Part shown: piece by piece, positions 32,359 through 37,162 of the stretch
Position numbering within the stretch: position 1 is the stretch's first letter
How the letters are laid out: every line of letters starts with the position of its first letter
Source of the DNA: Candidatus Harrisonbacteria bacterium CG10_big_fil_rev_8_21_14_0_10_49_15
GTDB taxonomy: Bacteria; Patescibacteriota; Minisyncoccia; UBA6257; 1-14-0-10-44-23
DNA: 37,162 nt
Direction: 5' to 3'
Assembly: GCA_002773415.1 (NCBI GenBank)
Contig: PFBD01000025.1
Coordinates: 1-37,162, forward strand
Notes under the pieces: generated by a model
Database searches by the model: none
The model's input: only the letters and a program-made list of their open reading frames with translations
Told to the model about the DNA's origin: nothing
Made by a program: the position numbers and the translations under genes

Positions 32359-32805
32359 TTACTGCCCAAGCGGTACAACAAGGGTCCAAGGGAAATCGAA
32401 CGTATTAGAAGCGTTATTAATAGTAAGCACTAATGACATGACCGGCGGACCATCAACTGCAAAACTCAAGGTGCCTTGGCGATGGTGTCCACCCGGAGAA
32501 TCGCCCTGCCAGCTTAGCGATTGATACACCGAGTCGGAGTCAACAACCAGTTTTGCCGAGGCAGGCACGTCAATATCTAGCGACCCGTCATGAGTATCCA
32601 TTTCTATAGTAAAATCAACCTGCCCCGCTCCCACCAAAATTGGCGTAGCTTGAATCGTAATACCGTCATGCGTACGCGAAAACGTCGGCAACGATTCCGA
32701 ACTACCTATTGAACCCGGCTCCACCACAGCACGCATCTCAGCTACAACAAACGCGGCCACGACAAGTGCCAATATAATACCTACAAAAATGATGGTCCTT
32801 TTCAT
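32359..32805 (-). CDS. Exported beta-rich protein with GGHHR motif
   Basis: 148 residues, N-terminal membrane anchor (about 4-22) then a beta-sandwich-like domain ending SLSWQGDSPGGHHRQGTLSFAVD. The text THDGSLDIDV and PGGHHR.GTL is of a conserved uncharacterised exported domain found in bacterial metal or electron-transfer contexts; the His pair may bind metal. No Cys, so not a classical cupredoxin. It overlaps the upstream gene by 4 nt (ATGA). Confidence 0.68.
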   Translation of the reverse strand: MKRTIIFVGIILALVVAAFVVAEMRAVVEPGSIGSSESLPTFSRTHDGITIQATPILVGAGQVDFTIEMDTHDGSLDIDVPASAKLVVDSDSVYQSLSWQGDSPGGHHRQGTLSFAVDGPPVMSLVLTINNASNTFDFPWTLVVPLGQ

Positions 32806-33233
32806 AACGCTCTAATAATATATATCTTTCTGCCAATATACGCGATGCCGCCAAGATTAAGCGCGATGCCAACCCAAAATAATTGGATATGATACTGAGC
32901 CGCAAGCGTAACCAGCCCGGCCGCGCCTATAAGTGGTAACAAGTTGGCCAGATAATGCGTACAGCATGAGAGCATGGCTACCGTTGAGGTAGTCCCGGTC
33001 ACTCCCAGTACTTTACCTGTTCCTAAACGGACCATCTCTCTCAAATAAACATACAGCCCCACCTGAATGCCAAACCCAGCCGCTAAACTAAGAATGAAGT
33101 ACTTGGCGCCACTAAACTGCGCCTGCGCGTAACCAAAACCGGAAAGAAGAGTCAGTGCCGAAAAGTATACCCCTAAAAGTGCCGTGGCACCGAGGCCACC
33201 CCAAAAAATAGGGGCTTTATACCTTCCATTCAT
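32802..33233 (-). CDS. Membrane protein with LSCCTHYL motif
   Basis: 143 residues with about four membrane helices (about 12-32, 44-62, 80-105, 113-132). SCCTHYLANLLPLIGAAGL (about 89-107) is like the CC-H motif of small uncharacterised membrane proteins linked with mercury/copper clusters. Cys-Cys within a helix suggests passing a soft metal through the membrane. The assignment to a named transporter is not possible. Spaced 4 bp from the next upstream gene; overlap of 4 nt downstream. Confidence 0.68.
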   Translation of the reverse strand: MNGRYKAPIFWGGLGATALLGVYFSALTLLSGFGYAQAQFSGAKYFILSLAAGFGIQVGLYVYLREMVRLGTGKVLGVTGTTSTVAMLSCCTHYLANLLPLIGAAGLVTLAAQYHIQLFWVGIALNLGGIAYIGRKIYIIRAL

Positions 33234-33237
33234 GAAT

Positions 33238-33492
33238 CTATTTTTTTATGTTGTTAAACAACACCGCAAACAATCCTACCACCAAGAAAACAATCAAATT
33301 CCAAAAAACCAATCCGGCCACAAAGTTGCCCAATCCAAAAACGCTATCCCAACCGGTCATACGCATATGCAAGCTATACTCCATAAACCACGGCCGCGCT
33401 CCGGAAAAAATCGCCAAAAATCCATAGCAAACAACATATACAATGCTTATCCAAGCCGCTGTTACCCTAAGAAGATGTTTAGTATTAATCAT
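33238..33492 (-). CDS. Two-helix membrane protein (DUF5676-like)
   Basis: 84 residues with two membrane helices (about 10-29 and 50-75). Organisation (LRVTAAWISIVYVVCYGFLAIF, then a short loop and FGLGNFVAGLVFWNLIVFLVVGL) resembles DUF5676, often seen in heavy-metal resistance loci. It may help assemble or support the P-type ATPase, but this is inference. Confidence 0.6.
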   Translation of the reverse strand: MINTKHLLRVTAAWISIVYVVCYGFLAIFSGARPWFMEYSLHMRMTGWDSVFGLGNFVAGLVFWNLIVFLVVGLFAVLFNNIKK

Positions 33493-33504
33493 ATTTTGAT
33501 ATTA

Positions 33505-33915
33505 TTAACTCCTCTCCGACCTTTTAACCGTACTCACATAATCTACTACGTCAGCCAACTTCTTCTCCACCTCCTTCGCGATCTGCGCCAGATTCGCGTT
33601 ATCTATCATCGCCATCGCCACGGTCGGCTTAATAGCGGAAACAATAATCTCGCCGTCCTTCTCATACACAATAACGTTACATGGCAACAGCAACCCAATC
33701 TCCAGTTCTGCCTGCAAAGCCTGATACCCGAACTGCGGATTGCAAGCTCCTAAAATAATATAACTATCAAAATCAACCTCTAACTTTTTTTTAAGCGTCT
33801 GTTTCGCATCTATTCTCGTTAAAATACCAAACCCAAACTCTTGCAAAGCCTCTTCTACTCTGCCAACCACTGCCTCAAATGAACCAGCAACTTTTCTTGA
33901 ATATCCGTACTTCAT
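33505..33915 (-). CDS. DUF302 domain protein
   Basis: 136 residues covering a DUF302 domain: GFGILTRIDAKQTLKKK (about 27-43), YIILGACNPQFGYQALQAELEIGLLLPCNVIVYE (about 52-85). The ACNP and LPCN Cys are the family markers. No signal peptide, so cytoplasmic. DUF302 proteins are commonly linked with copper or sulphur metabolism and occur next to CsoR-type genes. It starts 5 bp after csoR, in the same transcript. Confidence 0.92.
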   Translation of the reverse strand: MKYGYSRKVAGSFEAVVGRVEEALQEFGFGILTRIDAKQTLKKKLEVDFDSYIILGACNPQFGYQALQAELEIGLLLPCNVIVYEKDGEIIVSAIKPTVAMAMIDNANLAQIAKEVEKKLADVVDYVSTVKRSERS

Positions 33916-33920
33916 ATACC

Positions 33921-34190
33921 CTATTTCTTTTTGGCTAATTTATAAAGCTTCACCATCTCACTGGTCGCCAGCTTAGCCTTACCCGAGCGCATCTGATGCG
34001 CCACGTGAGTTGCCAAATGACCCTCCAACACTAAATCTTCAACGCCCGATAACGCCTGTTTTACAGCCAAAGACTGCGTAATAACATCCACGCAATAGGT
34101 ATCTTCTTCAATCATCTTCTGCAATCCCCGAACCTGTCCCTCAATAATCTTTAACCGACGCATGGCTCGCTGTTTGGTTTTTTTGTCCAT
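33921..34190 (-). CDS. csoR: Metal-sensing repressor, CsoR/RcnR (DUF156) family
   Basis: 89-residue all-helical repressor. Text RRLKIIEGQVRGLQKMIEEDTYCVDV is diagnostic. The ligand positions of the family (W-x-y-z) are Cys33, His58 and His62 here; CsoR of M. tuberculosis has Cys-His-Cys, while RcnR/FrmR-type proteins have Cys-His-His or similar, so the metal cannot be named from the fingerprint. The nearby operator matches the CsoR/RcnR GGGGG type. The start ATG (34190) is chosen over GTG (34196) because it coincides with the predicted transcription start. It heads the metal cluster, so it probably represses it until metal binds. Confidence 0.92.
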   Translation of the reverse strand: MDKKTKQRAMRRLKIIEGQVRGLQKMIEEDTYCVDVITQSLAVKQALSGVEDLVLEGHLATHVAHQMRSGKAKLATSEMVKLYKLAKKK

Positions 34191-34191
34191 A

Positions 34192-34226
34192 TTCACAGTA
34201 TACCCCTAGGGGGTATAAAAAGTCAA
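34192..34226. promoter_or_regulatory. Shared operator and divergent promoters, csoR / M24 peptidase
   Basis: The palindrome TATACCCC-TA-GGGGGTATA (34199-34217) is the CsoR/RcnR-type site. On the minus strand TTGACT (34221-34226), 18 nt, then TATACT (34197-34202) puts the operator within the spacer and the start 7 nt on, at the csoR ATG. On the plus strand TTCACA (34192-34197), 16 nt, TATAAA (34214-34219) would drive the peptidase gene. Confidence 0.8.
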
Positions 34227-34249
34227 CCCCCTCCTCTCTGGCTACATTT

Positions 34250-35350
34250 ATGCGGTATCATTATAAAGACATGCCCTCCTCTTTTCGCCAAGCATTAAAA
34301 AAGGCCCTGACTGATAACCGAGCAGATGCATTTCTGGTTTTTAACCAAGAAGGCTCCGGTCAGCCCATCACCCGCTACCTCACCGGCTTTACCGGCTCCT
34401 TTAGTATTTGTGTTGTCAATCAAAAACAACAAATCTTACTTACTGCCGCTCTTTACCAAGAACAAGCTCGCCACCAAGCCCCAAACTGGGAAGTTCGCGT
34501 CATCAAAGACCGCTCCCTTAATCAGGCTCTCTCTAGCATTTTTTCTAATACTAAAAGTAAACAAGTTCTTATTGACAGCCAGATAACCAGCTTTGGCCAG
34601 GCCCTACTCATTAACAAAATCCCCCGCCTTCAAATAAAATCTGCGCCCGGCCTAAGTCAACAACTTCGCATCCCAAAAACAGAAAGCGAACTACGCCTTC
34701 TTAAAAAGGCGGCTAGCATCAGCCATAAATCATTTCGCCAGCTTTTACCACATATTAAACCGGGAGCTAGTGAGCAGTCTATCGCCGCCCGCCTGGAGTG
34801 GCTCTTAAAAGAAAACGGCGCGGACGGCAGTGCTTTTTCACCAATTATCGCCTCTGGAAAAAACAGCGCTCTTCCACACGCTGAACCAAACACAAAAAAA
34901 ATAAAGAGTGGCGAACCAATCGTCATTGATTTTGGCGCTCGCTACCAAGGCTACAACGCCGACATCAGCCGCACCATCTGCCTTGGCCAGGCACCAACCA
35001 AGATCCAAGAAATCTATGACATCGTCCGCACCGCCCAAGCCAAAGGAGTTGCTAAGGCTAAGGCCGGCATGACCGGCAAAGAATTGGATAGCGTTTGTCG
35101 CGACTATATCACCGCTAAAGGTTACGGTGATTCCTTTGTCCACAGCACTGGTCATGGCCTCGGCCTAGAAGTCCACGAGCTGCCAACAGTCACGCCAAGT
35201 AACAACAATCCCTTGCCTGAAAATAGCGTTGTCACTATTGAGCCTGGGATATATCTGCCAGGGCTTGGCGGCGTACGCATCGAAGACGCAGTCGTTCTCA
35301 ACAAAAATGGGTGTTATAATTTGAATCAAAGACTACCTCGCACTCTCTAA
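34250..35350 (+). CDS. M24 metallopeptidase (Xaa-Pro aminopeptidase / prolidase family)
   Basis: 366 residues: creatinase-type N-terminal domain (about 8-135, DAFLVFNQEGSGQPITRYLTGFTGS) and the pita-bread catalytic domain (about 145-360). The five metal ligands are all seen: Asp227 and Asp238 (IDFGARYQGYNADISRT), His302 (HSTGHGLG), Glu331 (IEPGIYLPG) and Glu345 (RIEDAV). It releases the N-terminal residue from peptides with proline in position two, or cleaves X-Pro dipeptides. An internal ATG at 34271 is an alternative start. It shares its upstream region with csoR, suggesting metal-linked regulation. Confidence 0.9.
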   Translation: MRYHYKDMPSSFRQALKKALTDNRADAFLVFNQEGSGQPITRYLTGFTGSFSICVVNQKQQILLTAALYQEQARHQAPNWEVRVIKDRSLNQALSSIFSNTKSKQVLIDSQITSFGQALLINKIPRLQIKSAPGLSQQLRIPKTESELRLLKKAASISHKSFRQLLPHIKPGASEQSIAARLEWLLKENGADGSAFSPIIASGKNSALPHAEPNTKKIKSGEPIVIDFGARYQGYNADISRTICLGQAPTKIQEIYDIVRTAQAKGVAKAKAGMTGKELDSVCRDYITAKGYGDSFVHSTGHGLGLEVHELPTVTPSNNNPLPENSVVTIEPGIYLPGLGGVRIEDAVVLNKNGCYNLNQRLPRTL

Positions 35351-35401
35351 CTATTCTCTTCTTTCCCAAAAACAAAGGTCGATTAACAAAAAAAACAAAA
35401 A

Positions 35402-35428
35402 GTGGATTCTCGCGTTCGCGGGAATGAC
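35402..35428. repeat. Dispersed GATTCTCGCG..CGGGAATGACA element
   Basis: GGATTCTCGCGTTCGCGGGA followed by ATGACA: one copy of the common inverted-end bacterial repeat, also present at 7261-7335 in split form. Its ATG is the reason an earlier start for the next gene is not trusted. Confidence 0.65.
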
Positions 35429-35438
35429 AAACAAACGT

Positions 35439-35987
35439 ATGCAACAAACACACTTTGAAGATCCTCCAATTACAAAGTTTTTCTTTGCCAATTCCAAAAT
35501 GGCTTGGCTCTGGCTTCTAGTCCGCCTTTATGTCGGCTACGCCTGGCTAACCGCTGGCTGGGGTAAAATTGGCAGCCCAGCCTGGACCGGAGACTCTGCC
35601 GGTGCTTCTATTGAAGGATTTGTCACTAGAGCTTTATCCAAGGCCGTCGGCGACCACCCTGACGTTACCGGCTGGTACGCCTGGTTTTTAGAAGCCGTCG
35701 TCAACCCAAATGCAAGCGCTTGGGCTCACGCTGTCGCCTATGGAGAATTCTTAGTCGGCGTCGGTCTTATCCTGGGCGCGCTGACTGGTATCGCCGCCTT
35801 CTTTGGACTAGTGATGAACTTAAGCTTCCTATTAGCAGGAACAGTCAGTTCCAACCCGGTTCTCTTTACCTTGGCCATACTGCTGGTCCTAGCCTGGAAA
35901 GTCGCCGGCTACTACGGCGTAGACAACTATCTCTTGCCTGCCCTGGGAACTCCCTGGCAACCCGGACACTGGTTCAGACGTCGCTAA
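35439..35987 (+). CDS. DoxX family membrane protein
   Basis: 182 residues. Four membrane helices: about 22-42 (LWLLVRLYVGYAWLTAGWGKI, the DoxX hallmark), 95-118, 122-142 and 146-165. A soluble loop (GDSAGASIEGFVTRALSKA) lies between helices 1 and 2, as in the large-subunit thiosulphate:quinone oxidoreductase-like DoxX proteins. The ATG at 35439 is chosen because the one at 35424 belongs to a dispersed repeat. Single gene after the peptidase. Function unknown in CPR; possibly membrane redox. Confidence 0.85.
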   Translation: MQQTHFEDPPITKFFFANSKMAWLWLLVRLYVGYAWLTAGWGKIGSPAWTGDSAGASIEGFVTRALSKAVGDHPDVTGWYAWFLEAVVNPNASAWAHAVAYGEFLVGVGLILGALTGIAAFFGLVMNLSFLLAGTVSSNPVLFTLAILLVLAWKVAGYYGVDNYLLPALGTPWQPGHWFRRR

Positions 35988-36011
35988 ACGGAAAAAAAAG
36001 GGGGGGGTAAA

Positions 36012-36050
36012 ATGAGGACATGACCCTTTCTTTAGAGGTCATGTCCTCAT
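36012..36050. terminator. Terminator hairpin overlapping the stop of a small ORF
   Basis: 14-bp perfect stem ATGAGGACATGACC / GGTCATGTCCTCAT with an 11-nt loop. On the minus strand it is followed by TTTTACCCC, on the plus strand by TCTAGATTCT, so it can serve both convergent units. Confidence 0.75.
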
Positions 36051-36215
36051 TCTAGATTCTGACTTCTTCTTGTCTTCCGTAGAATGTTTCACCGCCAGTT
36101 CCAGATTTTTCTGTCTATACACCCTAGCCCACGGCGAATTCCAACGAGCCTCGCACTCCCCTATTCGGCGAACCGCATCCTTATAATCAACTCGCTGAAA
36201 ATGTTTTGTTTCCAT
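36039..36215 (-). CDS. Short ORF, 58 residues, hypothetical
   Basis: Reads METKHFQRVDYKDAVRRIGE and then CEARWNSPWARVYRQKNLEL. A charged, likely helical protein without a membrane segment. The stop codon lies in the arm of the hairpin at 36012-36050, and the ORF follows the histidine kinase gene in the same direction (73 bp), both mild support. No clear Shine-Dalgarno (upstream AATTTTTT). Not recognised. Confidence 0.45.
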   Translation of the reverse strand: METKHFQRVDYKDAVRRIGECEARWNSPWARVYRQKNLELAVKHSTEDKKKSESRMRT

Positions 36216-36288
36216 AAAAAATTAAATGGTTATTTTCTACAACCACAATCTACCAAAGCAGTAATGACGATTCCATGAAACAATACCT

Positions 36289-37162
36289 TTATCGTCCATG
36301 GTAGCGAGGAAAGCGCACTCCCACACTAGTTCCCTGCCCAACCACGCTATCTACTGAAACTCGAGCTCTATGTAACCGAGCTATGGCTCTCACTATAGCC
36401 AAACCAAGCCCGGCGCTTTCTTTTCGCTTCTTCAAAACATTACTACCGGCATAAAACGGCTCAAAAATATGAGGCAGATCAACGGCACGAATACCAACGC
36501 CGGTATCCGCGACGCTCATCTTGATGCCCCCATCCTCGCCACGAACAATCTTTACCCGAATCTTACCGCCGGCCGAATTAAAACGAATCGCATTCTTCAA
36601 TAAATTCAAAACAAGCTCCTCAAGCGCAGTCGCATTCCCACGAACAACCGCACCATCCACGTCTTCAAAAGCCAAAGCTATTCTCTGTCGATGTGCATCT
36701 TCTTCAACCAGACGCAAGGCCTTCCGAGCTACCCGAGACAAGTTAACCTGACTCAACTGCAAAGAGGCGAGCCTGGTTTCAAGTTCTGAAAAATTAAGCA
36801 AAAATTGAATAATCTGCGCTGATCTATCCACCTCCTCAAGATTACTTCTACTAATTTCTAAAAGTTCTCTCTTCGTAATCATATCTCCCTGTAGAAGAGC
36901 TGCTTCAAGCTCCGCCTTCATAATTGAAAGTGGAGTCCTTAACTCGTGAGAAATATTTGCGATAAACCTCTTCCGCTCCTGCATACTCCGCTGAAGCGGC
37001 CGCAACGTAAGCACGGAAAGAAAATACGAAATGACTATCAAAGCGCTAAAAATGATAAACCGAACCAGCAACGATACTTCGCCGATGGCACTCACCAGAT
37101 CATTCGCGATATTCGTCACTACTGCCGCGGGTAGATTATGCCCACCCACAATTCCCTCTGTC
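36289..37162 (-). CDS. Sensor histidine kinase, N-terminus cut by window edge
   Basis: The frame is open to the right end, so only the C-terminal 290 or so residues are seen. Visible parts: the end of a periplasmic region, a membrane helix (LLVRFIIFSALIVISYFLSVLTL), H-box FIANISHELRTPLS with the phospho-accepting His, N-box ELVLNLLKNAIRFN, G1 DTGVGI, F-box FEPFY, and G2 SAGLGLAIVRAI. A typical HisKA/HATPase_c membrane sensor that would phosphorylate a response regulator, presumably encoded beyond the window. Stimulus unknown. Confidence 0.92.
   Translation of the reverse strand, partial: TEGIVGGHNLPAAVVTNIANDLVSAIGEVSLLVRFIIFSALIVISYFLSVLTLRPLQRSMQERKRFIANISHELRTPLSIMKAELEAALLQGDMITKRELLEISRSNLEEVDRSAQIIQFLLNFSELETRLASLQLSQVNLSRVARKALRLVEEDAHRQRIALAFEDVDGAVVRGNATALEELVLNLLKNAIRFNSAGGKIRVKIVRGEDGGIKMSVADTGVGIRAVDLPHIFEPFYAGSNVLKKRKESAGLGLAIVRAIARLHRARVSVDSVVGQGTSVGVRFPRYHGR

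Overview
The window looks like chromosomal DNA of a Patescibacteria/CPR (Parcubacteria-like) bacterium. Grounds: short densely packed genes, many small membrane proteins of the kind seen in CPR genomes, a sparse type IV pilus locus with lamin-tail/HhH and Ig-like accessory proteins, bL9 present, TGA used as a stop (so not the recoded Gracilibacteria/Absconditabacteria), and many short dispersed repeats between and inside genes. The lineage is inferred from gene style, not from a marker tree.

Layout. 1-1404 is the N-terminal part of gyrB (minus strand, cut by the window edge). 1495-3958 is a complete diversity-generating retroelement (DGR): reverse transcriptase, Avd, template repeat (TR, 2926-3064), variable repeat (VR, 3482-3620) and a GC-rich target gene (3485-3958). 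Between 2933 and 3064 TR and VR differ at 14 positions, every one an A in the TR sense strand (11 A to G, 3 A to T); two further G/C differences at the VR end create the target stop codon. 4207-6615 holds a lamin-tail/HhH protein, a small membrane protein and a DEDD exonuclease. 6903-11909 holds rpmA behind a three-unit repeated leader, a small HxxxCxxC protein, rplI, a CtpA-like protease, thpR, and a def-fmt pair. 12007-20299 is a type IV pilus locus: two tandem pilins, a PilX-like protein, two large or minor prepilins, PilC and PilB.

20378-20836 contains a dense cluster of hairpins, tRNA-Gln(CTG), and terminators. 20881-24313 is a MacA/MacB-type ABC export operon, followed by an Fpg-like glycosylase without its zinc finger and a lipoprotein-like exported protein. 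26001-34190 is a roughly 8-kb, single-direction metal (probably copper) homeostasis cluster: a CsoR/RcnR-family repressor, DUF302, small membrane proteins, a CopB-type P1B ATPase with two heavy-metal-binding domains, DoxX-like, DUF411 and DUF4105 proteins. The repressor promoter carries a perfect-looking CsoR-type operator between its -35 and -10 boxes and appears to start a leaderless mRNA. The same operator sits under a divergent promoter for an M24 aminopeptidase. The window ends with a DoxX protein, a 58-residue ORF and a partial sensor histidine kinase.

The strongest unusual system is the DGR, with its avd on the opposite strand and ending inside the TR. Other leads are the hairpin cluster near tRNA-Gln, the repeated rpmA leader, the shared operator at 34192-34226, and families of micro-repeats that have become coding sequence in RT, fmt, copB, pilB and pilin genes.
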